The notes beneath the pieces were generated by a model, which was not told the DNA's origin, did no database searches, and saw only the letters and a list, made by a program, of their open reading frames with translations. Positions 8,187 through 15,815 of a stretch of DNA of 64,000 nt are shown one piece after another. Numbering within the stretch: the first letter of the stretch is position 1; every line of letters begins with the position of its first letter. Source of the DNA: Bacillus sp. AZ43. GTDB lineage: Bacteria > Actinomycetota > Actinomycetes > Mycobacteriales > Geodermatophilaceae. The translations under genes were made by a program, and so were the position numbers. The stretch is from NCBI GenBank assembly GCA_004570425.1, contig SPQJ01000008.1:50714-114713 (forward strand), read 5' to 3'.

Positions 8187-8453
8187 TCACGCCTCCGGAC
8201 GCGGGCCCAGCTGGGCCTTCACCTGGTCGATGGTCGGGTTGGTCAGCGCGACGCCGTCGGGGAACAGCAGCGTCGGGACCGTGCGGTTGCCGCCGTTGGC
8301 CTTCATCACCAGCTCGGCCGCGGCCGCGTCGTGCTCGATGTTGACCTCGGCGAACGGGATCCCCTCGCGCTGCATGAGCTTCTTGAGCCGTACGCAGTAC
8401 CCGCACCAGTCGGTGGTGTACATCGTCACGGAAGCCGTGGGGGTCGAGGTCAT
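8187..8453 (-). CDS. mrx1: Mycoredoxin (actinobacterial glutaredoxin-like protein)
   Basis: An 88-residue thioredoxin-fold oxidoreductase with the CGYC active site (C17, C20), the TVPTLLFPDG cis-proline loop and a short N-terminus. This length and motif match mycoredoxin-1, which reduces mixed disulfides between proteins and mycothiol, the low-molecular-weight thiol of actinomycetes. It sits 7 bases upstream of the ANTAR gene, so the two are probably cotranscribed. In M. tuberculosis the orthologue (Rv3198A) also lies between uvrD2 and nudC. This fits the other mycothiol-linked component here, the SigR/RsrA pair. Confidence 0.93.
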   Translation of the reverse strand: MTSTPTASVTMYTTDWCGYCVRLKKLMQREGIPFAEVNIEHDAAAAELVMKANGGNRTVPTLLFPDGVALTNPTIDQVKAQLGPRPEA

Positions 8454-8578
8454 CGAGGGGGATCCTCCCTGGTAGGCGCGAACCGGTCCACCCCCCGGGA
8501 GGGTGTCGTCCGGCGTGTGTCCAGGGCAACGCCGCCCTCGGGGTGATGCTTCCCGCCGTCGGTGGCCCGGTCGCCCCG

Positions 8579-9385
8579 CTAGCGGGAGAAGGAGAAGGAC
8601 CGGCCGGCAAGGCCGTCGATGTCGAGCGTGTACTCGATGGCGGTGGCGTCCGCCACGCTGTAGCCGTCCTTGAGGGTGAACGACCCCCCGGGAGGAATCT
8701 CCTGCGGCCGGCCGATGATGCCGACGACGTCTCCGTCCCTGACCTCCGAGACCTGGTCGTCGGCACCGGTGTCCGCGACGTCGGAGAACACGAAGTCCGT
8801 GTCGAACGCCTGGCTGGTCGACAGGTTGCGGACGGTGACGGTGAAGAAGACGGTGGTCGCGTAGAGCTGTCCTTCCCGAACGGCGTACTCGGCCCGCGCG
8901 TCGAGGACGGTGGCCGCCTCGCTGGGGGTGAAGGGCACCGGCGCCTCGACGGTGATCTCCAGGGGGATGTCGTTGCTCCCAGCCGTGGACCGGAAGCGGG
9001 CCGTCTCACCGAAGGTGAGGTCGCCGTCCCTGGTCTCGTCCCAAGTGGTCTCCGTAGGAGTCGGCTCGGGGGCGGCCGGTGTCCCGACGTCGGCGGGGGG
9101 AGAACTCGCGGTGGCGTCGGCCGGCGCGGCGGTGGTGCCCTCGTCGTCGCCGAAGATCGCGCCGAGGGTCAGGCCGCCGACCGCCACGACGGCCAGGCCC
9201 GCGAAGGCGGCAGCCGTCGCGCGGCTCATCCTGGGCCGTGGACGGCGGAAGGTGAGGGCGGTGCGGAAGGTCCCCTGGTCCCGGTCGACCAGGTGCCAGC
9301 CGTCCGCCTCCCACTTGGCGATGGTCCTGGCCTCCGTGCCGCGAACCGCCTGGACGGTCTTTTCCTCGTCCCTGGTGACGGCCAC
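8579..9385 (-). CDS. Single-pass membrane protein with DUF4352-like exported domain
   Basis: About 268 residues. The cytoplasmic N-terminus (about 1-52, KTVQAVRGTEARTIAKWEAD...) has a pattern I associate with other actinobacterial membrane proteins of unknown function. A transmembrane helix spans about 56-78, then a Thr/Pro/Ala-rich linker (80-115), then a beta-rich exported domain with a TVFFTVTVRNLS segment that resembles the immunoglobulin-like DUF4352 group. GTG near 9385 is chosen because it includes the whole cytoplasmic motif and has a G-rich ribosome-binding stretch; ATG near 9229 would remove that motif. The gene is divergent from uvrD2. No function is assigned. Confidence 0.65.
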   Translation of the reverse strand: MAVTRDEEKTVQAVRGTEARTIAKWEADGWHLVDRDQGTFRTALTFRRPRPRMSRATAAAFAGLAVVAVGGLTLGAIFGDDEGTTAAPADATASSPPADVGTPAAPEPTPTETTWDETRDGDLTFGETARFRSTAGSNDIPLEITVEAPVPFTPSEAATVLDARAEYAVREGQLYATTVFFTVTVRNLSTSQAFDTDFVFSDVADTGADDQVSEVRDGDVVGIIGRPQEIPPGGSFTLKDGYSVADATAIEYTLDIDGLAGRSFSFSR

Positions 9386-9549
9386 GATCCGTTCCCCCGC
9401 TCCCCGCACGCCTTCCCCGAATGACGTCGAGCATAGGAACGGCCTCGCCGGGGCGCGCCGCCGAAGGTTGGGGATGCGTCCTCGCGGTGTCCCTGCCGGC
9501 TGAGAGGATCGGGCGAGCACGTCGGTCGGAACGAGGAAGAGGGGGTCCG

Positions 9550-11577
9550 GTGCCGCAGATTGCATCCGTCGGCCGGGCCGCGGAACCGGACTCCAGGGCG
9601 GAGCACGTCCTGGCCGCCCTGGACGACGAGCAGCGCGCCGCGGCGAGCGCCGTCACCGGCCCGGTCTGCATCCTGGCCGGTGCCGGGACGGGCAAGACCC
9701 GCACGATCACCCACCGGATCGCCTACGGCGTCCACTCGGGCGTCTACGTCCCCGAGCAGGTCCTGGCGGTCACCTTCACCGCCCGGGCCGCGGGGGAGCT
9801 GCGCGGCCGGCTCGCGGCGCTCGACGTCGGCGGCGTGCAGGCGCGGACCTTCCACGCCGCGGCGATGCGCCAGCTGCGCTACTTCGCCCCCCGCGTGCTC
9901 GGCGGCCCGATGCCGGCGCTCATCGAGAACAAGCTCCGCGTGGTGGCCACGGCGGCGGCGCGCAACCGGCTCACCACCGACCGCACCAGCCTGCGCGACC
10001 TGGCCAGCGAGATCGAGTGGGCCAAGACCACGCTGGCGACCCCCGACGACTACCCGGCCCGGGCCCGGGCGGCCGGCCGGGAGCCGCCGTTCGACGCCGC
10101 CGCGGTCGCCGCCGTGTACGCCAGCTACGAGCAGGCAAAGCAGCGCGACGGGGCACTCGACTTCGAGGACCTGCTGCTGGTCACCGCCTACGCCATCGAG
10201 GAGCACCCGGCGGTGGCCCGCGAGGTGCGGGCGCAGTACCGGCACTTCGTCGTCGACGAGTACCAGGACGTCAACCCGCTGCAGCAGCGGCTGCTCGACG
10301 CGTGGCTGGGCGGGCGGGCCGAGGTCTGCGTCGTCGGGGACCCGAACCAGACGATCTACTCGTTCACCGGCGCCGACCCCGACTACCTGCTCGGCTTCGC
10401 CGACCGCTATCCCGACGCCACCGTGGTCAAGCTCGAGCGCGACTACCGGTCCACGCCGCAGGTGGTGGGCCTGGCCAACCGGCTGATCGGCCAGGCCCCG
10501 AAGCGCAAGGGGCTGCCGGGTCTGCGCCTGCTGGGCCAGCGGCCCGATGCCGGCGAGCCGACGTTCGTCGAGCACCCCGACGAGCCGGCCGAGGCGGCGG
10601 CGGTCGCCGCGAGGTGCAAGGCGCTGATCGAGTCCGGGATGCCGGCCGCCGAGATCGCCGTCCTGTTCCGGATCAACGCCCAGTCGCAGGTGTACGAGGC
10701 CGCGCTCGCCGACGTCGGCGTGCCCTACGTCCTCAAGGGCGGTGAGCGCTTCTTCGAGCGGCCCGAGGTCCGGGAGGCCGTGCTCCTGCTGCGCGGGGCG
10801 GCGGCCGGCGGGACCGAGCCCGGTGCCCTCGTGCCCACGGTCCGCGACGTGCTCGCCTCGGTCGGGTGGGCCGAGCACCGCCCGCCCGCCGGCGGCGCGG
10901 CCCGCGACCGCTGGCAGTCGCTGGCCGCGCTGGTCGACCTCGCCGTCGACCTGGTGGCGGAGAACCCGTCGCTCGACCTCGCCGGGTTCGTCGACCACCT
11001 GGCCGAGCGGGCCAACGCCCAGCACGCCCCGACCGTGCAGGGCGTGACGCTCGCGTCGATGCACGCGGCCAAGGGCCTGGAGTGGGACGTCGTCTTCGTC
11101 GTCGGCCTGGTCGACGGGGTCGTCCCGATCGCGCAGTCGCTCTCCCGCCCCGACGCGGTGGAGGAGGAGCGCCGGCTGCTCTACGTCGCGATCACCCGGG
11201 CCCGCGAGCAGCTGTCGCTGTCCTGGTCGCTCGGCCGCAACCCGGGGGCCAAGCGCGCCCGGCCGCGCAGCCGCTTCCTCGACGGGCTCGCCCCCGGCTC
11301 GGGCCCGACGGCACCGGTCGCCCGACGTCCCGCCAAGCGCCCGAAGGTCGTGCTCGAGGGCGAGGCGGGGGAACTGTTCGAACGGCTGAGGGCGTGGCGC
11401 AGCCAGACGGCGCAGTCGGCGTCGGTCCCGGCGTACGTCGTCTTCACCGACGCGACGCTGCAGGCCATCGCCGAGACGCGCCCCTCGACGATGCGCGAGC
11501 TCTCCGGGCTGCCCGGCATCGGGGCGCGCAAGCTCGACCTGTACGGCGCCGACGTCCTGGCCGCGATCAACGGCTGA
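9550..11577 (+). CDS. uvrD2: ATP-dependent DNA helicase UvrD2 (SF1A) with HRDC domain
   Basis: A 675-residue superfamily 1A 3'-5' helicase. Walker A AGAGTGKT is at 43-50, the DEYQD Walker B near 236, GDPNQTIYSFTGA follows, LERDYRST is motif IV, and the late motifs VTLASMHAAKGLEW and LLYVAITRAR are present. A C-terminal HRDC domain (about 605-675, STMRELSGLPGIGARKLDLYG) distinguishes UvrD2 from UvrD/PcrA. UvrD2 is essential in mycobacteria and acts in DNA metabolism. GTG 9550 follows a GA-rich ribosome-binding stretch; earlier in-frame starts add basic, non-family sequence. It sits upstream of whiB7 and the ABC1 gene, as in M. tuberculosis Rv3197-Rv3198c. Confidence 0.93.
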   Translation: MPQIASVGRAAEPDSRAEHVLAALDDEQRAAASAVTGPVCILAGAGTGKTRTITHRIAYGVHSGVYVPEQVLAVTFTARAAGELRGRLAALDVGGVQARTFHAAAMRQLRYFAPRVLGGPMPALIENKLRVVATAAARNRLTTDRTSLRDLASEIEWAKTTLATPDDYPARARAAGREPPFDAAAVAAVYASYEQAKQRDGALDFEDLLLVTAYAIEEHPAVAREVRAQYRHFVVDEYQDVNPLQQRLLDAWLGGRAEVCVVGDPNQTIYSFTGADPDYLLGFADRYPDATVVKLERDYRSTPQVVGLANRLIGQAPKRKGLPGLRLLGQRPDAGEPTFVEHPDEPAEAAAVAARCKALIESGMPAAEIAVLFRINAQSQVYEAALADVGVPYVLKGGERFFERPEVREAVLLLRGAAAGGTEPGALVPTVRDVLASVGWAEHRPPAGGAARDRWQSLAALVDLAVDLVAENPSLDLAGFVDHLAERANAQHAPTVQGVTLASMHAAKGLEWDVVFVVGLVDGVVPIAQSLSRPDAVEEERRLLYVAITRAREQLSLSWSLGRNPGAKRARPRSRFLDGLAPGSGPTAPVARRPAKRPKVVLEGEAGELFERLRAWRSQTAQSASVPAYVVFTDATLQAIAETRPSTMRELSGLPGIGARKLDLYGADVLAAING

Positions 11578-11630
11578 CAGCGAACCGACCCCGCGTCCGA
11601 ACCTCGTGACACGTTCTGAGGAACTCGCGG

Positions 11631-11669
11631 TTAATTCGATTGACCCCTTCTCCGGGCGGGCCATAGTGT
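11631..11669 (+). promoter_or_regulatory. Predicted whiB7 promoter with AT-rich element
   Basis: A -35 TTGACC (11640-11645) and a -10 TAGTGT (11664-11669) are separated by 18 bases. Directly upstream of the -35 sits TTAATT (11631-11636), a rare AT-rich patch in this DNA. WhiB7 carries an AT-hook and autoactivates from promoters with an AT-rich patch beside the -35 box, so this fits autoregulation. Predicted start is about 11676, giving a leader of about 500 bases. Confidence 0.65.
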
Positions 11670-11746
11670 CCTCTCACACACGCGAGACACCCCCGCGTCC
11701 CCGGCCGTCCGGCCGGGGTGCGAGACCGAGGAAGGAGGGGGTTCCT

Positions 11747-12034
11747 GTGATCACCACGAAGCTGACGATGGCCCCCGCCGATCTCCTCGGCCTGGGCCTC
11801 GACGTGCGCCCGGCCTACGGCCCGGGCCTGTGCAGCGGCACCGAGTTCACGGCGGTGCACACGGCTGCGCCCACCGCTCCGCTCCAGGGGACCGGTCTGC
11901 CCACCGGCGGCACCGCTGTCCGCCTGCGCCCCGCCACCCGTCGGCCCCTCGGCGCCGTCGTCGTGACGAAGACCTTCATCGAGAACAACGGCACCACCCT
12001 CGGGATCCACTCCTCGAGGAGACCGCAGAGCTAA
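11747..12034 (+). CDS. Leader ORF upstream of whiB7 (putative attenuator uORF)
   Basis: A 95-codon ORF starting at GTG with a strong GAAGGAGGGGG ribosome-binding site 6-15 bases upstream. The product (VITTKLTMAPADLL...IHSSRRPQS) matches no family I know and has no domain signature. It lies wholly within the long whiB7 leader, and its stop is 21 bases before a strong intrinsic terminator. In mycobacteria and streptomycetes, ribosome stalling in a leader ORF relieves such a terminator and induces whiB7. This ORF is longer than the usual leader peptide, so it may instead be a small real gene or have a shorter inner start (ATG 11768). Confidence 0.55.
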   Translation: MITTKLTMAPADLLGLGLDVRPAYGPGLCSGTEFTAVHTAAPTAPLQGTGLPTGGTAVRLRPATRRPLGAVVVTKTFIENNGTTLGIHSSRRPQS

Positions 12035-12055
12035 GCGCTCGACCGGTCCTCCACG

Positions 12056-12099
12056 AGGCCGCGGAACCCGAACCCGGGATCCGCGGCCTTTCTCTTTTC
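12056..12099 (+). terminator. Intrinsic terminator / attenuator in the whiB7 leader
   Basis: A 10-bp perfect stem (AGGCCGCGGA 12056-12065 with TCCGCGGCCT 12080-12089) extends inward by CCC/GGG and is followed by a pyrimidine-rich T tract (TTTCTCTTTTCT). A canonical T-tailed terminator is rare in DNA this GC-rich. It sits after the leader ORF and 81 bases before whiB7, so it would stop transcription before whiB7 unless relieved. Confidence 0.8.
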
Positions 12100-12179
12100 T
12101 CCGCGAACCCGGCACACCGACCCATCGGTCGGCGGGCCCCCGCCGGCCGTCGCAGAGACGAGAACGAGGAGGAGCGGCA

Positions 12180-12521
12180 GTGCAGCAGACGATCGACCGC
12201 CCGACGTCCCACCGCCGACCCGGGCTCCCCTGGACCGGCGGACTGCCCCCGAGACGACCCACGCCACTGGCCCCCGCGCCGGTGCGGCGCCCCCTGCCGT
12301 GCCGGGAGGGGGACTCCGAGCTGTGGTTCGCCGAGAGCCCCGCACAGCTGGAGCAGGCCAAGGCCCTGTGCGGCAGCTGCCCGATCCGCAACGCCTGCCT
12401 GGCCGGCGCCCTGGACCGGGGGGAGCCCTGGGGCGTCTGGGGCGGCGAGATCTTCGACCGCGGTGTCGTCATCGCGCGCAAGCGGCCGCGGGGCCGTCCC
12501 CGCAAGGTCGTCGCCGCGTGA
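12180..12521 (+). CDS. whiB7: WhiB7-type transcriptional regulator with AT-hook
   Basis: 113 residues. The four iron-sulfur ligands of WhiB proteins are C41, C64, C67 and C73. The sigma-contact turn GVWGG is at 85-89, in the context GEPWGVWGGEIF, and a C-terminal AT-hook (KRPRGRPRK, 101-109) is the WhiB7 hallmark. WhiB7 binds the primary sigma factor and activates intrinsic antibiotic-resistance genes (efflux, ribosome protection or modification) and its own promoter. GTG 12180 follows GAGGAGGAG. It lies downstream of uvrD2 with a long attenuator leader, matching the M. tuberculosis order (Rv3198c, Rv3197A, Rv3197). A one-base overlap (TGATG) with the next reading frame is possible. Confidence 0.95.
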   Translation: MQQTIDRPTSHRRPGLPWTGGLPPRRPTPLAPAPVRRPLPCREGDSELWFAESPAQLEQAKALCGSCPIRNACLAGALDRGEPWGVWGGEIFDRGVVIARKRPRGRPRKVVAA

Positions 12522-12592
12522 TGACCGAACGCATCCACATCGACCGGTCCCGACTCATCGGAGCGGGACCCACCACTTCCGAAGGACATGCC

Positions 12593-12757
12593 ATGTACAT
12601 GCTCGAACACGATCTGGCCCGCAGCCGGATGGACGAGATGCACGCCGAGGCCGCCGCGGCCTCCCGTGCCCGTCGGCTGTACCTGGCCCGCCGCGCGGCT
12701 CGCCGCGCGGAGCGCGCGGTCCGCCGCGCCGCCCGGGCCAGCGCCGCCGTCTACTAA
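12593..12757 (+). CDS. Small basic protein downstream of whiB7
   Basis: A 54-residue, Ala/Arg-rich, probably helical protein (MYMLEHDLARSRMDEMHAEA...RRAARRAERAVRR...). ATG 12593 is chosen for the GAAGGA ribosome-binding site 6 bases upstream. The frame also stays open back to an ATG at 12521 that overlaps the whiB7 stop, so a 78-residue form is possible. Small proteins of similar composition (Y/L-EH-LA-R...M pattern with an Arg-rich tail) are common in actinomycetes, but no function is known. It is likely cotranscribed with whiB7. The repeat element that follows starts one base after its stop. Confidence 0.6.
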   Translation: MYMLEHDLARSRMDEMHAEAAAASRARRLYLARRAARRAERAVRRAARASAAVY

Positions 12758-12758
12758 G

Positions 12759-12814
12759 AGGACCCCGTCCTCCTCACCCCTCGCTCCGCTCGGGGCGAGC
12801 CTCTGGACGGGGCC
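12759..12814 (+). repeat. Palindromic intergenic repeat, copy A
   Basis: A 56-bp element starting AGGACCCCGTCC and ending GGACGGGGCC; the outer arms pair with one bulge, and an inner CCCCTCG...CGGGG hairpin is nested between. Related copies lie at 16749, 27588 and 28452. It begins one base after a stop codon in a convergent junction, so it probably acts as a bidirectional terminator. Confidence 0.8.
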
Positions 12815-12883
12815 GCCGCTCCAGCACGTCACCAGGCCGGTTCGGACGCTTCCCGAGGGCGTCCGGACCGGCCTCGTCCCCGT

Positions 12884-14206
12884 TCAGTCCACGAAGCCGG
12901 GGAGCCACTCCTCGAGGACGCTGCGGAAGTCGCCCGCGGCGTCGAGCTGGCAGAGGACACCGATCGACCCGATGGTCACCCGGTGGATGAGCAGGTAGGC
13001 GGGGGGCAGGTTCAGCTGCCGGCCGAGCCGGCTGGCGTCGTTGCGGGGGTCGGCGATCCGGGCCGCCTGCTCCTGCATCCAGGCGCGGGTGAAGTGGAAG
13101 TGCCGGTCGACCACCGGGTCCAGCAGCGGCCGCAGGTACTCCAGGACGCCCTGGGCGTCGACCTCCACGTTGGGCCGCACGAAGCCCTCGGCGCGCAGGT
13201 CGGCGAGCACCTCGTCGGCCTTGCCGGCCAGCGCCCAGCGCAGCAACCGGCCGATCGGCTCGGGGTGCCCGTCGGGCAGCCGTGCCGTCGCCCCGAAGTC
13301 GATGACCCCGAGCCGCCCGTCGGCCAGCAGCCGGAAGTTGCCCGGATGGGGGTCGGCGTGCAACATCCCGGCCCGCTGGGGGCCGGAGAAGTGCAGCACC
13401 GCCAGCAGCTGCCCCGCGCGGTCCCGCTGCTCGCGGGTGCCGTCGGCGATGATCCGGGACAGCGGCGTCCCCTCCAGCCACTCCGACACGATCACCTTCG
13501 GCGCGCTGGCGACCACCCGCGGGACGACGATCTGGTCGTCCCCGGCGTACGCGGCGGCGAACGCGCGCTGCGCGTCGGCCTCCAGGCCGTAGTCGAGCTC
13601 CTCGACCACGCGGGCCTTGAGCTCGGCGATCAGCGGCTTGACGTCCATGCCGGGGAAGAGCGCGGCGAACAGCCGGGCGAACCGCGACAGCTGGTTGAGG
13701 TCGGCCATCAGGGCCGTGGCCGCGCCCGGGTACTGGATCTTCACGGCGACGTCGCGCCCGTCGCGCCAGGTGGCCCGGTGCACCTGTCCGATGCTGGCCG
13801 CCGCGGCCGGCTGGTCGTCGAACTCGGCGAACCGGGTGCGCCAGGTGCCCCCGAGCTGCTGGGCGAGCACCGCGTGCACGGTGCGCACCGGCATCGGCGG
13901 CGCCTCCTCCTGGAGCTTCACCAGCGCCTCCCGGTAGGGCGCGGCCACCTCCTCCGGCACCGCCGCCTCGAACACCGACAGCGTCTGGCCGAGCTTCATC
14001 GCCCCGCCCTTGAGCTGGCCGAGGACGGCGAACAGCTGCTCGGCGGTGCGCTGCTGGAGCTCGGCGGCGACCGCGTCGGCGGGGCGGCCCGAGAGCCGCT
14101 TGCCCAGTCCGAGGGTCGCGCGTCCGGCCGCCCCGAGGGGCAGGGACGCCAGGCGGGCGGTCCGGGAGACCGAGCCTCGCGGCATCACCGGTCCGTCGTC
14201 ACTCAC
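12884..14206 (-). CDS. ABC1/AarF (UbiB) family atypical kinase
   Basis: A 440-residue ABC1-family protein. The family signature KxGQ (GGAMKLGQTLS) is followed by the alanine-rich loop AAAASIGQVHRA that replaces the glycine-rich loop, the VAVKIQYPG lysine, ExD in EELDYGLEAD, and the catalytic HADPHPGN and VIDFG motifs. UbiB-type proteins support lipid or quinone metabolism through an unusual ATPase. M. tuberculosis Rv3197, beside whiB7, is the positional counterpart and has been linked to macrolide resistance in mycobacteria. GTG 14206 follows GAGGAACGC. No ubiquinone genes are near, so the role here is inferred from family only. Confidence 0.92.
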   Translation of the reverse strand: MSDDGPVMPRGSVSRTARLASLPLGAAGRATLGLGKRLSGRPADAVAAELQQRTAEQLFAVLGQLKGGAMKLGQTLSVFEAAVPEEVAAPYREALVKLQEEAPPMPVRTVHAVLAQQLGGTWRTRFAEFDDQPAAAASIGQVHRATWRDGRDVAVKIQYPGAATALMADLNQLSRFARLFAALFPGMDVKPLIAELKARVVEELDYGLEADAQRAFAAAYAGDDQIVVPRVVASAPKVIVSEWLEGTPLSRIIADGTREQRDRAGQLLAVLHFSGPQRAGMLHADPHPGNFRLLADGRLGVIDFGATARLPDGHPEPIGRLLRWALAGKADEVLADLRAEGFVRPNVEVDAQGVLEYLRPLLDPVVDRHFHFTRAWMQEQAARIADPRNDASRLGRQLNLPPAYLLIHRVTIGSIGVLCQLDAAGDFRSVLEEWLPGFVD

Positions 14207-14276
14207 GCGTTCCTCCTCGCCGGCGGACGCGCCGTGCCGGCGCCGCCGTGTCGTCTCGGTGAGCTCGTGAGCTCGG

Positions 14277-15404
14277 TCAGCCGCCCATTGTTCCCTGACC
14301 GAGGCCCTCCGTGCCCACACCGACCGGTCCCGCGTCGCCCGCTGGGGGTGCCGGGGTTCCCGCGCGGTCGCCGGCGGCGGCCCCGCAGCCGCACCCCGGG
14401 TGCGCCGGCCAGGGCCGGATCCGCGGGATCGGATGGGGCGGCGACAGCTCCAGCGTGGCCGACAGGGACGACGGCGCCGCGGAGCCGTCCAGGTAGGCGA
14501 GCACCTGGTACGCCGCGGTCGCGGCGGTGAGCAGGCAGGTGACCGTCGAGCCGGTCGGCGGTGCCTCGCTCGCGGTCAGCTGCGCGGCGAGCGCCGGCCA
14601 GCGCGGATCGGCGTCCCTCCGCCACAGGTCGGCACAGCGCAGGCAGCTGGTCACCCCGGGCACCACCAGCGGACCGACCACGCCCGTCTGCCCGCGGACC
14701 GTCGCGACCAGGTGCGGCACACCGCTGCGGTGGACCCCGGCGGCCAGCGGGTCGGACGCCGCCCACGGCCGGGCGAGCACCACGAGATCCGCCGTGGCGT
14801 CGGGGGCGACGGGGCGGAGGTCGGCGAGCGGGTTCGCCCGGCGGACGGCGTCCGCGGCCGCCAGCGATCGCGGCCGTCCCTCGTCGTCCGCGCTGAGCCC
14901 GCCGACGACGGCGTCGCCCGCCGCGGTCACGCCGTGGTCGCGCACGCTCACCCTCCCGACGCCGCTCGCGGACAGCATGGCCGCCAGCGGGGTGCCGACG
15001 CGGGTCGCGCCCTCCACGACGACGACCGCCTGGCGCCGCGCCCGCCACGCGCCGGGCCGGGTCAGCGCGGCAGGCAGCTCGCTGGCCGCCCGGGCGTCCG
15101 CGGCCGGGCCGGCGTCGGAGGCCAGCAGGTCCACCGCGTCGAGGTCGACCAGCAGCCCGAGCGAGCGGAGGCCGTCCAGCACACGGGCCACGGCGTCGGC
15201 GTCCATGCCGCGCTCCGCCGCGTCACCGAGGACGGCGCGCTGCGTCCGTCGGCCGTCGAGCCCCCGCAGCAGCGCGGCCATCTCCGCGCCGCCCGGGGCC
15301 AGGAGCAGGCCGGCCGCGTCGACACCGCCCACCTGCATCGCCCCGTGGGCGTCGTGCAGCAGGGGAGTGGCGGCGGGGAGCACGGGGTGGACGGTGTCGC
15401 TCAC
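14277..15404 (-). CDS. E1-like (ThiF/cyclodehydratase-type) zinc protein, Rv3196-like
   Basis: 375 residues. The N-terminal about 110 residues resemble the leader-binding winged-helix part of TOMM cyclodehydratase-like proteins. The central part has a Rossmann segment (QAVVVVEGATRVGTPLAAMLSASGVGRVSVRD, 125-156) like E1/ThiF enzymes but without their GxGGLG loop. Two Cys pairs, C254/C257 and C338/C340, form the structural zinc site typical of this fold. Despite frequent annotation as bacteriocin cyclodehydratase, no YcaO, dehydrogenase or precursor peptide is nearby. The gene is syntenic with Rv3196 between the ABC1 gene and the zincin-like gene, so a housekeeping role is more likely. GTG start at 15404; a second GTG is one codon earlier. 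Confidence 0.75.
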   Translation of the reverse strand: MSDTVHPVLPAATPLLHDAHGAMQVGGVDAAGLLLAPGGAEMAALLRGLDGRRTQRAVLGDAAERGMDADAVARVLDGLRSLGLLVDLDAVDLLASDAGPAADARAASELPAALTRPGAWRARRQAVVVVEGATRVGTPLAAMLSASGVGRVSVRDHGVTAAGDAVVGGLSADDEGRPRSLAAADAVRRANPLADLRPVAPDATADLVVLARPWAASDPLAAGVHRSGVPHLVATVRGQTGVVGPLVVPGVTSCLRCADLWRRDADPRWPALAAQLTASEAPPTGSTVTCLLTAATAAYQVLAYLDGSAAPSSLSATLELSPPHPIPRIRPWPAHPGCGCGAAAGDRAGTPAPPAGDAGPVGVGTEGLGQGTMGG

Positions 15405-15459
15405 CACCGCAGGGTGGCAGCGCCGGACGCCCCCGCGCTGCGACCGTCCACAGGACGAC

Positions 15460-15495
15460 GGACGGCGGCGTCCCCGCAGGGGAACGCCGCCGTCC
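15460..15495 (-). terminator. Hairpin terminator after the DUF5679 gene
   Basis: An 11-bp perfect stem (15460-15470 with 15485-15495, GGACGGCGGCG) extends with T-A and CCCC/GGGG around a GCA loop. It lies 22 bases downstream of the DUF5679 stop on the minus strand and before the E1-like gene start, separating the two transcripts. Confidence 0.7.
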
Positions 15496-15517
15496 GGGTC
15501 GACCCGTCGGTGCCGGT

Positions 15518-15670
15518 TCAGGCCTTGCCGAGGATCCGGTTCATCTTGGTGCCGCAGACGGGGCAGGTGCCCTGCGCCATGCGACGGCCGGACTCGCTCA
15601 CCTTGACCTCGCCGTCGAAGTCGCGCTTCTCCTTGCACTTCACGCAGTAGCCGTTGTAGCTCTCCGCCAC
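15518..15670 (-). CDS. DUF5679-type small zinc-ribbon protein
   Basis: A 50-residue protein, too short for most gene finders. It reads MAESYNGYCVKCKEKRDFDG... and ends ...GTCPVCGTKMNRILGKA. Two CxxC knuckles (C9/C12 and C36/C39) form a compact zinc ribbon like that of DUF5679 proteins and of rubredoxin-like or ribosomal zinc ribbons. GTG 15670 is preceded by GAGGAGATCCC, a good ribosome-binding site. A hairpin terminator follows. The family is widespread in actinomycetes and its function is unknown; nucleic-acid binding is a guess from the fold. Confidence 0.85.
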   Translation of the reverse strand: MAESYNGYCVKCKEKRDFDGEVKVSESGRRMAQGTCPVCGTKMNRILGKA

Positions 15671-15794
15671 GGGATCTCCTCGAACTCGGGGTGCCTCGGC
15701 ACGCGCGCCGGGCGCCGTTGCGCAGGAACGCTACTCGTGCCGGGGCCCCGCGGCGCCGCAGGCCGTCCGCCCGGCCCGCTCCGACCGCCGGCTT

Positions 15795-15815
15795 TCCCCA
15801 CAGCCTGTGGACAAG
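15795..15815 (+). promoter_or_regulatory. Paired DnaA-box-like sequences in a 399-bp gap
   Basis: The gene-poor stretch 15671-16069 holds TTCCCCACA (15795-15803) followed 3 bases later by TGTGGACAA (15807-15815), which is an exact TTGTCCACA DnaA box on the minus strand; a further TGTGG lies at 15819. The boxes face each other. With only one exact box and no AT-rich unwinding region this is not an origin. It could titrate DnaA or regulate a neighbour. Confidence 0.45.

Noticed and set aside
9226..11664. An 812-codon frame antisense to uvrD2
   Set aside because: It mirrors the helicase frame and has no recognisable motif, while the plus strand carries every helicase motif.
11606..11746. Earlier GTG start (11606) for the leader ORF before whiB7
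   Set aside because: It begins upstream of the predicted promoter -35 box, so it would not be on the transcript. GTG 11747 has the strong ribosome-binding site.
14277..15404. Thiazole/oxazole-modified peptide (TOMM) biosynthetic cluster
   Set aside because: Only the E1-like protein is present. No YcaO, flavin dehydrogenase, precursor peptide or exporter lies nearby, and the mycobacterial counterpart is also an orphan.
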